64,000 nucleotides of DNA, taken from positions 12,903,294 through 12,967,293 of the forward strand of contig BSYO01000008.1 of NCBI GenBank assembly GCA_033239525.1. The letters are read 5' to 3'. Origin of the DNA: Nepenthes gracilis. Lineage: Eukaryota; Streptophyta; Magnoliopsida; Caryophyllales; Nepenthaceae. Every line of letters starts with the position of its first letter. Within the stretch, counting starts at the first letter, position 1. Shown here one piece after another: positions 1-11,500 of this stretch. Both the position numbers and the translations under genes were made by a program. The notes beneath the pieces were generated by a model. The model was not told the origin of the DNA, did not search any database, and saw only the letters and a list, made by a program, of their open reading frames with translations.

Positions 1-4
1 GAGT

Positions 5-434
5 TCTCTTTGATACCAATTTGATGTAGGGATGTAGAGAAACTAGGCCTTTGCTTCTTTTCATGCTTCTCTGTTTTTTTTTTTTCATAGAGATAGTGCT
101 CATCTTTCTCACTCTTTTTTTTTTTTAAAAAAACATAATACTTTTTTTTGACAATATGAAGAGGAGGCAGTGGTGGTGGTGGTGGTGGAGACGGGCCTGC
201 TGGAAGAAGACACAACTGTATATGTTGGTGCGGGACAGTAGAGGTGGTGATGTGGTTGCGCAGGAAGTACCTTGCAAGGTGGCCAACGGGTGGTGAGACA
301 GTGGGGCTAGTGGGGGTGGTAACGTTGCTGGTGGGGATGGGGATGGTATTGGTGGGGATGATGTCGTTGCTGATGGGGATGGTAATGTTGCTGAAGGCAA
401 AAAAAGAGGTAGGACTTTATCTCTGATATCAATT
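5..434 (-). mobile_element. Remnant of LTR-element interior with two PBS/LTR junctions
   Basis: A primer-binding-site complement (tctttgatacca, 7-18) is followed by an LTR start (tgatgtaggg). The same junction recurs at 420-444 (tctctgatatca then tgatgtaggg). Read on the minus strand each is LTR end, then a tRNA-Met-type primer site. The roughly 390 bp between them is rich in GGT/GGGGAT repeats and would read on the minus strand as a low-complexity Ser/Pro/Thr stretch with no recognisable domain. I see no gag or pol motif, so copia versus gypsy cannot be decided. Confidence 0.45.
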
Positions 435-850
435 TGATGTAGGGAAGGAGAAAAGTAGGGAAGAGAAACGGAGGGATAGATATAAGAATAGAGATTAGAT
501 GAGTAGAGACAAGAAAGAGATAAAATCAAGGGGTAGAGGGGAAAGAAATCATAATTACTCAATTGCATTCAATTTCTCAAAATATTTCATCATTCATTCA
601 TTCTTCCACACAATAGAAGTAGGATTTTTATATAGAGAACCTGAATCCTAAACTAAGTTGGAAAGGAATATAACTTCTTAACTAAATATGACTTAAATTC
701 ATAAAAGAAAAGAAAATCTTAAGCAAATCAAATAAAATCACAATATATAAAATCAAATAAAATCGTAATATTTCAAATAAAATAAAATCAAAGGGAATTA
801 TAGTAAATCTCTTATAATTTAGTATAGTTTTGATGCCCGTAGCAATACAT
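435..850 (-). repeat. LTR remnant (minus orientation), truncated on the right
   Basis: It starts TGATGTAGGG directly after the primer-site complement. Near 627-640 it carries a TATA-like tract (tttttatatagag read as ctctatataaaaa on the minus strand). AT-rich sequence continues to about 850, where homology to the neighbouring 3.8 kb LTR begins. The right boundary was not found, so the LTR is probably cut off at the junction. Confidence 0.4.
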
Positions 851-3800
851 AGGATCCACATAATTACCACATTCTAAATGGCTCCAGCACTAAACAAATA
901 AAATATAGTGTCAAACTCTTTGAAATGCTTACTAAGAACCAAAATTTATTACCATAAAATTTAGCAGAAGTATAAATAATGACCATAATAACAAATTACG
1001 GAAGCATAACAATTGAGTAATACCCAAAGTCATATTCATTTCATTACAAGTTCAATTAATGGTTTCATACATCCACTATAATTTGATCAAAATACATTAA
1101 TACACAAGCCAAACTACTCTGGTCTTTTCTCTTGCTCATCCATTACCAACCTGTGATTATCATCTAAAGGGTTAAGAAAACAGTAAGAGAGTAAGTCAAA
1201 TGTTCAGTAAGGTATATATAAGTAAAGATATACACATTTATACTTAAAATAAAGATATAAATCAAAGGAATTTGAATCATTTAAAAAACATGCAAGAACT
1301 TTTGTCTTTTGTCTTCTTTTTTTTTTTTTTGAATTTTAATTATCATTTATCTTTAGGGATTAGGGTTGGTAGGCCTTACCAACTAACGGAGTGGTCAATC
1401 GAGAAAAGGATTGGGTATACTTTCACAAAATTTAAGGGCTGACTCTCCTATTTAGCATTCAGCGGTGGGCGATATACTTTTAACCCAATATACGGGGTAT
1501 AACTTATGCTATCAAAAGTTTTCCCATGGCAAGAGGTAGTCCTGGAGTTTTTATTGTAATATTCTAAGGCATGTTAGAGAATATTGCCCACCGAAAAAGA
1601 TTCCTTAGTCCAGTTTCTTACTCCATTTTCAAAAACTTAATATGGAAGTTTTTACTTTGTTCTTAATACTTTTTCCTTGATTTTCTCCACTAGGAAGAAA
1701 ATGATCATCATTCTTGAAACTTGCAAGCCTCTATATAAACTTTTTATAATATCGAAATATACAACAATAAAATGCAATATTTAGTAACAAACCGTAAATC
1801 ATAACAAAAATCAATGCATTGTCCGTTTTAGTAGCTTTAACTTTATACTTTTATATATATTAAAATTTAGATTTAACATGTGATATATTCGGCTGATTCA
1901 GTTGCTGGTTCGGTAGTTGATTTGGAGCCAACTCGGGTGATTTCTTTAATCAAGTTTTAGCACAATTACTTGCAGACTCAGCTTATCGGTTCATGGCTGA
2001 TTCATCTTGCTGATTTAAGGTTTAGTTCGGGGCGGTTGGAGGCATATTTTTATCAGTTGATACTTTAATATTACCTCATGATATCCTTGTTGATTGGGGT
2101 GCCGGTTTGTCCGGTTTGGGGGCCGAACCTGGGCTAATTCAATAACCAAAATTCCAGCATCCACTGGGGTGCTATTATCCAGTTCTAGCATTAATTAGGG
2201 GCCCGTTTCAGTGACTAATTCATGGTATTTTTGGTAGCCGATTTGTAGGTTGATAATTCAACCTTAGTACTTGATGACTTGGCCGGGTTGGCTGCTGGTT
2301 CAACTGGTTTAGGGTCGGTTTAGTCCATATTCCTGGACTGTCTGATTCAGCATCAGTAAGGATATTGGGAATGGTTTTGGTGCTATTTAGGGGCCCGGTT
2401 TAATAATCATTTCAAATGGTTTTAGGTGTCTGGTCCCTGGTGGATAGGTTAGTCTTAGTACGTTATACTTTAGCTGAGCCGATTGCCGATTTAGCTGATT
2501 TGGGTCCGGTTCAGTCAACTTTCCCAAGTTGCCACATTTAGTATCAGCAGGGATGCAAAGGGCTAGTTCTGTTTTTGTCGATTTTATGGCCAATTCGATG
2601 CCGGTTCTTGACCAATTCGGAAAGTCTTCTTGCAGTTAAGAAACTCAATATTAAGAATTTGTTCGGTTTATGGTAGGTTCAGGCTGATATTCTAGCCGGT
2701 TTGGGTTAAAATTATAGCTGAAAATTCAGCATCGGCATTTACTAATATAGCTGGATTCTGCCTCTACCTTGGTGACCGCTTCATGACTGGTTCAAGGTTA
2801 ATTTTTACAGGGCGATACTTTAACCTCACCATAAGGCACTTAAGTTAATATGGCTGCCGGTTCAGCCAATTTGGGGCCTGATTCATACGTTGCAATTTTA
2901 GATATTATCCTTACTACTGGGGTTAGTCTAGTTGTTGATGTGAGACCCGATTCAGTGATTGATTCAGTCCATTTTCATGAGCCGATTTGTTACAGCATCA
3001 TTAAGAGGCTTAGCTAGTTGGTCACAAAATTTGAGTCGGTCACAAAATTTGAGTCGGTTTGGTGATCATTTGGTAGGCGGTTTAGTTAATTATCAGTAGC
3101 TGATTCAGCTGCTAAATCTTGCTCAGCATCTCAGCCAGTTATAATTCATATTAAAATAATGATATGATAAAAAATATTAGGCAATTTAAGTATTAGAACA
3201 ATAATACTTAATGGAATTAATAATAAACAATAACAATTGAAGAAAGAATTTGAGTACACTTGCTAAATATTCAGCTGAATCCTCTCCCTTCTTACTGCCT
3301 TTGGTTCTACCCCTTAACTTCCCTTCTTTTTCTTTCTGTTTTCCCACTTTTTTCTAACGGTTTCCTTCTCTTTTCTTCTTCCTTTCTTCTCAACGTCTAT
3401 CTCATACAATTTTAGAGGCAAGGGGTGAGTCATCGGGCTTTGCCAACACTACTTGCAGCCCCTTCCTAAAATCCAGTCGGGTGTCCTCTTAATTCAGCAG
3501 ATGAGTTATCTAATTTGCTGGTTTGTTTGCTGGGTGATTTTGCCTAGTGGAGAGCTGTAATTGGTTGCTGATATTTGCTGAGATATACAACTTCTTTTGC
3601 TTTAATTTTGGAGCTGCTGGATGCCATGGAGAGCTTTTCTTCAGCAGCCGTGGAGATCAGCTGCCATGTTGCAGCTTCTCTCCCTTAATGATAAGCTGCC
3701 TCAGTTGTGAAGTAGGCAGCCGTGAGCTGCCTTTTTATTTGCCCCAAATTTGGCCAAGTGTCGTGTGTGCTGTGTGCATTTTGTGCTGCTGAATTCTTAC

Positions 3801-4613
3801 TTAAACACTTGAAATTTCAGCTGCCCTGGACCCCTTTTTACTTGCTGTAGTAATGCTGCGGTGTGGCAGCTAATTTCCTTGGGAATTTTAATCCTGTTTC
3901 AGCTGCCATGGATCCCTTTTTGCTTGCTGTAGTAATGCTGCTGTGGACCCTTCTGAATTCTTACTGAATTCAGCTTATGTTTGGGGCTGCTCGGGTGATG
4001 CAGCATGCTGCCGGGTGTGTATTGGCTGGGGAAAATTCTAATTTTTTTGGTGTTACCGTGAGCCCTCTTGCTGAATTTATGTTTATGTTGCTGCCCGAGC
4101 CTTCTTTACTGAATTATGGCTAATTTGGTGTGTATATATATTATTACCTAGTGCCCGACTGATATATACTGTTGCCTAGTTAGTATTTGGCCCATCGAAT
4201 TTAATTTGGTTGCTTATCGGTTGACAATTTAGTATTCGAGCTAGCTTTTTGTTATCCCAAAATTAGTTCGGTTAATAGTTGGTTGAAATTTCGGTGGCCA
4301 AGCTATCATTTTATTAACCGTAATTGAATTGGTTGCTGATCGGGCCAATTGAATAATTTTTCGTGTTACCATTGTGTCTTGTGGTGAACCTCTGGCTTCC
4401 GGGTTAATAATATAACCAGCATAATGAATCTTGATTTTTGCTAAAATCCTTAGTCCGATGGAAGTGTCCAAGTCCACGTATTTTAATTTTAATGGTTTTA
4501 GTAGTTTCGTTATTTTGGACCTTTCAATCTAATTTTTTTATATCCTTTGACCTCGAATTCACTTTTATTTAACTTAATTACGATTTGTTTGATCGGGAGA
4601 TTTCGGCCTTACA
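851..4613 (-). repeat. 3' LTR of LARD-A (outer end truncated)
   Basis: It matches 6833-10543 along its whole length. The inner end is ttaca at 4609-4613 (TGTAA on the minus strand) beside the polypurine tract. About 1890-3130 is a degenerate array of ccggttcag-type words, and about 3500-4160 is rich in gctgcc/cagctg words, with a phrase of the type gtggacccctttttacttgc occurring twice near 3820 and 3910. Position 3020-3060 has an 18-19 bp tandem duplication absent from the other LTR. Compared with its partner it lacks the first ~100 bp. Confidence 0.8.
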
Positions 4614-4627
4614 ATTCTCTCCTCCTT
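4614..4627 (-). other. Polypurine tract of LARD-A
   Basis: The plus strand reads attctctcctcctt; on the minus strand this is AAGGAGGAGAGAAT directly before the LTR start TGTAAGG. It is followed by the typical gypsy pre-PPT phrase aaatttcgatgac. Confidence 0.7.
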
Positions 4628-6714
4628 AAAAAAAAATTTTTGTCATCGAAATTTATGTACTTTTGTTCTGACCTTCATCCTTAAGTAGATGGTAATATTT
4701 CCTTAGATTTATTCTTATGTTCCCATAATAATTCCTTAGCCACAAAATTTTTTCTGAAATATTATAGCTAGAGGAGTTGTCTAAATTCCCAAGATGAGGT
4801 TCCCAAAATTCCAAATCGAATCCCGATATATAGTAAGTTCTTATTGATTAATGATAATTTAACCCAAGTATGTACAAATCATAATGGTTCATCAATTCGG
4901 AACAAATCAAGATAATAATTTATTTTTTTGACTTATTGAAAACCTTGAATAGCCCAATTATCTTTAGTCTTAATCCATCCTTTTCCCTCCAAACTCGAGA
5001 TTCTTTTCCTCCAAGATGTGGTTGTCTGTATCATTTTTCATCTAATCTTTAGAAGGCTTATTTTTCTGTCCAAAAAAAACCTTAATGACACGTTTGGTTG
5101 GAGGGAATAAGAAGGGAATAGAATTTCTATTATCTAGAAATAGATATTCCTCTATTTGATTGCAAATTTAATCGGAAATAAATATTTCCTGAGAATTGTT
5201 ATTCCCACATATATGGGAATAACAATTTTCACTTATTATTATTATTATTATTATAACTATTTTTACCTTATTCCTTATCTATTTTACAAACTAAATAATG
5301 GAATATTAATTCCTACATTATTCTATTCTAACGATTAAATATGGGAATAACAATTCAAACTCTATTTTCATTTTATTTTATTATCTGGAATAACTATTCG
5401 ATTATCTCTTTATTCCATTCCAACAACCAAACGTATCGTAAAAGAATTCATTCTATTATTTGACTTTTAGCTATGTTCGCAAAGGGATTCGGTGAGTGGT
5501 AGTATAATTATCCCAATTATCTTTCATCCTTTAAATTAATGTCTTTAATTCAAGTTTCAATTCAGATTTCCTTTATCAATTCCCAAGTTAAATTTTATGT
5601 CCAATACTATTGCCCATATGCTTTTGTTGCATTAATATAATTAATCATTTATTTATATAACATAATATTCCTAAGAAAATCCCAAAAATCTTGATGTCGA
5701 TAAGATAAAATCCATGACCTTTAATAGAAAACACAAATGAAGATATAGACTCTGAAACCATACTGGTTAAAGTGCCTTAGATTGGAGTTTCTATCTTTTC
5801 CCATAGTAATCTTAATTCCAACAATTCACAGAGAACTTTATTATGTATCCCAAAGTATTGAAACACTTCATGGTAAGATATTTGGCTGGTACCTCCTTGA
5901 TTTAATATGTGATTCCCAAAATCAGTACTAATTTCAATATAACCTCAATAACAATTTCAAGTTACTGATTTAAAAGATAATCTAGGTTAATCATTTCTTT
6001 TAAGAAATATCATTGAATTCCCACATAGTTAAAGAATCCTTTATGATCTCAACAACTTCCCGATGTAGTAACGTACACCAAATAATTCAACACTGATTCT
6101 CATTGCTTCTCGATCGACTCACCTTTGTTGTAATAGAAGTTCATAAGTTAAATTGTGAATTAGATTATTTTTACCCATCAATTTGTATTGATTCATTAAC
6201 CAAATTACCCCTTAGCATCACCTTAACGTTTTGTATGTCATAAAAATCCTTGATCATATCTACTTGATCCAAACCAAACACTTAGGGTACATAATATTCA
6301 TAACCAAAGAATCCCATAAGTATCCTTTCAACAATACAAGGTCTAATCCTCAAATTAAGCTACAAAGGAAGGTATAGATTCCAAATCCCCAATTAATACA
6401 TACATCGGAATGCCAAAATTTTAAAATTGTACTTTCTACCACATTTTGTGTTACTTTTGCACTTTGTATGAATGCCTTGACTAGAATAGTAGGCTTATTC
6501 ACCTGTCTATCATTACTACAAGCCTATTAGTAGAAATATTCAAAATTTCGGTTAGATCAAAATATATTGACATCTATTTATCCTAAGGTCACTACCAAAG
6601 TCAGTAACTAATTCTTCAAACTATAGCTAACTAGCCCTAACTTTGTCTTGATGGTCCAACCTAGGTTATCTTAATCTAAGCTTCCATGCAAGATCAATCA
6701 ATCCTAAAACATCT
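4628..6714 (-). other. Non-coding interior of LARD-A
   Basis: About 2.1 kb, AT-rich, with stops in every frame and no retrotransposon domain. On the minus strand the part after the primer site reads gagaaagagatgttttagg then ttgattgatcttgc. This resembles the interior starts of the elements at 27276 and 62180. A MITE lies inside at 5086-5438. Confidence 0.65.
5086..5438. mobile_element. MITE, PIF/Harbinger-like, 353 bp
   Basis: The ends are imperfect inverted repeats: left tgacacgtttggttggaggg, right (reverse complement) cgatacgtttggttgttgga, both running into ggaataa-type sequence. A TAA trinucleotide flanks both sides (5083-5085 and 5439-5441), as expected for PIF/Harbinger target duplication. 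The inside is AT-rich with a (TTA)n run near 5238-5253 and no coding capacity. The superfamily rests on the 3-bp duplication and the gtttggtt core. Confidence 0.7.
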
Positions 6715-6729
6715 CTTTCTCTAATACCA
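6715..6729 (-). other. Primer-binding site of LARD-A (tRNA-Met type)
   Basis: The plus strand reads ctttctctaatacca, which is TGGTATTAGAGAAAG on the minus strand. It differs from the canonical TGGTATCAGAG by one base and is separated from the LTR end by 2 nt. Confidence 0.75.
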
Positions 6730-6731
6730 CC

Positions 6732-9700
6732 TGTCATGGATTGCCTTCCTTCTACTTAATATATGTGATTACTTAAAACATAATGATACAATGCATTATA
6801 TACAAGTATAGATAATATTTAACCATTATACACAAGATCCACATTATTGTTCACATTTTAAGTGGCTCCAACACTATACAAATAAAATATAGTGTTGGAC
6901 TCTTTAGAGATGCTTACTAAGAACCAAAATTTATTACCATAAAATTTAGTTGAAACATAAATAATGATCACAATAACAAATTACAGAAGCATAACAATTG
7001 AGTAATACCTAAAGTCATATTCATTTCATTACAAGTTCAATTACATGATTTCATACATCCACTACAATTTGATCAAAATACATTAATACACTAGCCTAAA
7101 CCACTTTTGTCTTTGCTCCTGCTCATTCGGTATCAACTTGTGACCACCATCTGAAGGCTTAGAAAAATAATAAGGGAGTGAGCCAAATGCTTAATAATGT
7201 ACATATAAGTAAAGATATGTACATTGATACTTAAAATAAATATATAAATAAGAGAAATAGGAATTATTTAAAAAACATGCAAGAACTTTTGTCTTTCTTA
7301 ACTTTTCTTTTCTAAATTTTAATTATCATTTGTCTTTAGGAATTAGGGTTAGTAGGCCTTATTAGCTAATGGAGCGGTTAATTAAGGAAAATATTGGGTA
7401 TGCTTTTACACAATTTAAGGCCAAACCCTCTTATTCAGCACTCAGAGATGGGCGGTATACTTTTAACCTAATATACGGGGTATAACTTATGCCGCCAAAA
7501 GTTTCCCCATGGCAAGAGGCAATCTTCGAGTTTTTATTGTAATATTTTAAGACATACTAGGAAATATCATCCGCTGAAATGATTTCTTAATCTAGTTTCT
7601 TACTCCATTTTCAAAAACTTCATATGGAAGCCTTTACTTTATTTTTAATACTTTTTCGTTGATTTTCTCTACTCCGGAAGAAAATAATTATCATTCTTGA
7701 AACTTTCAAGCTTCCATATAAACTTTTCATAATATCGAAACATACAATCATGAAATGAAATATTTAATAACAAACCGTAAATCGTAAAAGAAGTCAATGC
7801 ATTGTCCGTTTTAGTAGTTTTAATCTTAAACTTTTACATACGTTAAAATTTTGATTTAACATGTGATATATTTGGCTGATTCAGCTACCGGTTCGGTAGT
7901 TGATTTGGGCCAACTCCGGTGATTTCTTTAATCAAGTTTTAGAACAATTACTTATAGACTTGGCTTATTGGTTCATGGCTGATTCATCTTGCTGATTTAA
8001 GGTTCGGTTCGGGGGCTGGTTCGAGGCATTTTTTTACTGGTTGATATTTTAATATTACCTCATGATATCTTAGTTGATTGGGGTGCCAGCTTGGCCGGTT
8101 TGGGGACTGAAGCTGGGCTGGTTCAATAACCATAATTCCAGCATCCACTGGGGTGTTGTTAGCAGGTTTTGGTATTAATTAGGGGCCCGGTTCAGTGACT
8201 AATTCATGGTATTTTTGGTAGCCGGTTTGTATGTTGATAGTTCAACCTTAGTACTTGATGACTTGGCCGGGTCGGCTGCTGGTTCAAGCAGTTCAGGGCC
8301 GATTCAATCTATATTCCTGGACTGCATATTCAGTATCAGCAAAAATGTTGGGGCCGGTTTTGGTGCTGTTTAGGGGCCTAATTCAATAATCATTTCAAAT
8401 GGTTTTGGGCGGCCGGTTCACTGATAGATTGGTTAGTCTTAGTACATTATACTTTGGCTAGATCGGCTGCTGGTTCAGCCGATTTGGGTCCGGTTCAGTC
8501 AACTTTTTCCAAGCTGCCACATTTAGTATCAGTAGGGATGCAAAGGGTCGATTCTGTTTTTGTTGATTTTATGGCCAATTCGAGGCTGATTCTTGACCTA
8601 TTCGGGGGGAGTCTTCTTGCAGCTAAAAGATTCAATATTATGAATTTGTCTGGTTTATGGCCGGTTCAAGCTGATATTTCATCTTGTTCGGGTCAAAGTT
8701 ATAGCTGAAAATTCAGCATCAGTATTTACTAATGCAGCTGCTTTTGCCTCTATTTTGGTGACCGCTTCATGACCGGTTCAGGGCTAATTTTTATAAGGCG
8801 ACACTTTAATATCACCACAAGGTACTTAAGTCAAAATGGTTGCCGGTTTAGTCAATTTGGAGCCCGGTTTATGGGCTGCAATTTCAGATATCATGACTGC
8901 TGAGGTTAGTTCAGTTGCTAATATGAGACCCGGTTCAGTGACTAATTCAGCCCATTTTCATGAGTCGATTTGTCACAGCATCACTAAGAAGCTTAGCTAG
9001 TTGGTCACAAAATTTGAGACGGTTTGGTGATCATTTGGTAGTCGGTTTAGTCAATTATCAGTAGCTGATTCAGTTATTGATTTTGGCTCAGCATCTCAGC
9101 CAATTATAATTCATGTTAAAATGATGATATGATCAAAGACATTAGGCAATTTAAGTAATAGAACAATAATACTTAGTGGAATTAATAATAAACAATGACA
9201 ATTGAAGAAAGAATTTGAGTACACTTGCCAAATATTCAACTGAATCCTCTCCCTTCTTACTGCCTTTGGTTCTGCCTCTCAACATCACTTCTTTTTCTTT
9301 AAGTTTTTCCCTTTTTTCTCTAACGGTTTCCTTCCCTTATTTTCTTCCTTTTTTCTCCACGTCTCTCTTATACAATTTTAGAGGTAAGGAGTGAGTCATT
9401 AAGCTTTACCAGCACTACTTGCTGCCCCTTTCTAAAATCCTACCAGGTGTCCTCTTGATTCAGCAGATGAGTTATCTAATTTGCTGGTTTGTTTGCTTAG
9501 TATTTTGCCTAGTAGAGAGCTGTAATTGGTTGCTGATATTTGCTGAGATATGCAGCTCCTTTTGCTGAAATTTTTGAGCTGCTGGCAGCCATGGAGAGCT
9601 TTGCTTCAGCAGCCGTGGAGATCAGCTGCCGTGTTGCAGCTTCTCTCCCTTAATGATAAGCTGCCTCAGTTGTGAAGTAAGCAGCCATGAGCTGCCTTTT

Positions 9701-10543
9701 TATTTGCCCCAAATTTGGCTAAGTGTCATGTGTGCCGTGTGCATTTTGTGCTACTGAATTCTTACTTAAATACTTGAAATTTCAGCTTCTGTGGACCCCT
9801 TTTTACTTGCTGTAGTAATGCTGCCGTGTGGCAGCTAATTTCCTTGCTAATTTTAATCCTATTTCAGTTTCCGTGGACCCCTTTTTACTAGCTGTAGTAA
9901 TGCAGCCGTGGACCCTGCTGAATTTTTACTGAATTCAGCTTATGTTTGGGGCTGCTCAGGTGATGCGGCATGCTGCCGTGTGTGTATTGGCTGGAGCAAA
10001 TTCTAATTTTTTTGGTGTTACTGTGAGCCCTCTTGCTGAATTTTTGTTTATGTTGCTGCCCGAGCCTTACCTTACTGAATTATGGCTTATTTAGTGTGTA
10101 TATATATTATTACCTAGTGCCCGACTGATATATACTGTTGCCCGGTTAGTATTTGGCCCATCGAATTTAATTTGATTGCTTATTGGTTGAGAATTTAGCA
10201 TCCGAGCTTGTTTTTGTTATCCCAAAATCAGTTTGGCTAATAATCAGTTGAAATTTTGGTGGCCGGGCTGTCCTTTTATTAACCGTAATTGAATCGGTTG
10301 CTAATCGTGTCTATTGAATAATTTTTCATGATACAGTTGTGTCCTGCGTTTGACTTCTAGCTTCTGGATTAATAACATAACCAGTATAATGAATCTTGAT
10401 TCTTACTAAAGTCCTTAGTTCGGTGTAAGTCTCTAAGTCCATATATTTTAATTTCTATGGTTTTAGTAGTTTTAGAGTGTCGGACCTTTCAATCTAAAAA
10501 TTTCATATCCTTTGACCTCGAATTCACTTTTATGGGCCTTACA
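6732..10543 (-). repeat. 5' LTR of LARD-A, 3812 bp
   Basis: It starts tgtcatgg after the primer site and ends ttaca (10539-10543). It is the more complete of the two LTRs and shares the ccggttcag array (about 7870-9090) and the gctgcc-rich segment (about 9420-10130). On the minus strand a GC-type donor motif (TTTG|GCAAGTGTACTC, at 9228) and an acceptor (GCCTTCAG|ATGG, at 7151) bracket 2.08 kb. Confidence 0.8.
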
Positions 10544-10895
10544 AAACCAATTAGGAACTAATATGGTCCCTCCTATCTACTTCTTGAGGTTAAAACTTCT
10601 TGACTGCTGTTTAGTGGATTAGACTTTGGAACTGCCGAGTGTTCAAGAAAGATAATTCTGTCAAAATTTTGTTTAACAGTGAATAATCTTGCTATCAATC
10701 AGAATTGAACTTGAAAATTGCCCTATACTTTATGCCGCTGCTTTTTTTGTGGCTTCACGTTCTGCCCCATGAAATGTTGGTATGCTGCAACGATTGAGTT
10801 GAGATTGCCGTTCATGGAAGTGTTGTGACATTTCTAATTATTGCACTAGTGAGCAAAGATAAAGCTTGATCTTATACATGAGAAAAATGTGGCAG
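10544..10895 (+). other. Remaining part of a host intron next to LARD-A
   Basis: Single-copy-looking AT-rich sequence that ends aaaaatgtggcag, a good splice acceptor, just before a coding exon. The LARD boundary at 10543 means the retroelement sits in, or at the edge of, the last intron. No upstream exon was found in 1-850, so the earlier exons lie outside the window or were lost. Confidence 0.4.
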
Positions 10896-11081
10896 GTGAT
10901 AGACCTGCTACTTTTCAAGGGGATGGAAGAGCTGGGCAACATCACGGAGCATGCAAAGCAGCGACACCACATCCTTGGTCAATATGTATTGGGGAAGCAA
11001 GGGCTTGTGCAGGATTCAAGTACCAAAGATGAGGGCATCTCCCCCTTCCTCAAGAGTTTCTATGAAACGAACTACTTCTGA
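10896..11081 (+). CDS. Terminal coding exon of an unidentified host gene
   Basis: The reading frame is open from the acceptor (…tgtggcag|gtgata) to a TGA stop at 11079-11081. It encodes about 61 residues with balanced amino-acid use, unlike the stop-ridden surroundings. The segment begins VIDLLLFKGMEELGNITEHA, continues with a basic His-rich patch (KQRHHILGQYVLGKQG), and ends FLKSFYETNYF. The helix with basic and aromatic residues is reminiscent of the C-terminal half of small mitochondrial LYR-family assembly factors, but the LYR motif would be in an upstream exon that is not visible, so this is only a guess. The exon starts in phase 0. The Met codon at 10866 lies upstream of the predicted acceptor and is unlikely to be the start. 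Confidence 0.55.
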   Translation: MIDLLLFKGMEELGNITEHAKQRHHILGQYVLGKQGLVQDSSTKDEGISPFLKSFYETNYF

Positions 11082-11500
11082 ACCTCATTTTCTCTGCTTC
11101 AGAAGGCATTCTGCTTTTTAGGCAAAATAATGGAAATCTTGTACGCCATCAGCTTTCTTGTATTAACCTTGGACAGTGATCACATCTGTTTGCCTTCAGC
11201 GGTTCAGGGCTAAAACCTGGAAGCTTTCTGTACTTTTCTGTGCTGTATTCATGGCAATAATCCTGTCCGGAATATGCATTTGGAATGGTGCATTATTGTT
11301 ACAGATGGATAGCCTTTAGAAAACTGTACTCATGAGCCATATTCTTATTGAACAGCATTTTCTTTATGGATACCCTTGTTGGCTTACAGCAAATGCTTTT
11401 ACAAATCTGATACTAGAACAGTGAGACTGATAGATATTTAGATTCATTTATTTTGTATGTTGGGAAGAAAATGTTGCAATTGTAATTTTGTATATTTAAT
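11082..11500 (+). other. Probable 3' UTR of the exon at 10896
   Basis: Moderate-complexity sequence follows the TGA and becomes T/A-rich near 11445-11515 (ttttgtatgttgg, ttgtaattttgta), as plant 3' ends often do. No clear poly(A) signal decides the end. Confidence 0.35.

Larger units (their letters stand above)
851..10543 (-). mobile_element. LARD-type non-autonomous LTR retrotransposon (LARD-A)
   Basis: Two long direct repeats (851-4613 and 6732-10543) flank a 2.1 kb interior. A primer-binding site complementary to tRNA-Met lies beside the right repeat and a polypurine tract beside the left one, so the element reads on the minus strand. The interior has no gag, protease, RT or integrase motif in either strand, and LTRs of this size with a non-coding interior define large retrotransposon derivatives. 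By eye the LTR copies differ at several percent of sites plus small indels, so this is not a recent insertion. The left LTR lacks about 100 bp at its outer end, which removed any target duplication there. Confidence 0.8.

Noticed and set aside
125..568. 147-codon minus-strand Ser/Pro-rich frame
   Set aside because: It reads through an LTR, a primer-site junction and a GGT repeat; no gag signature.
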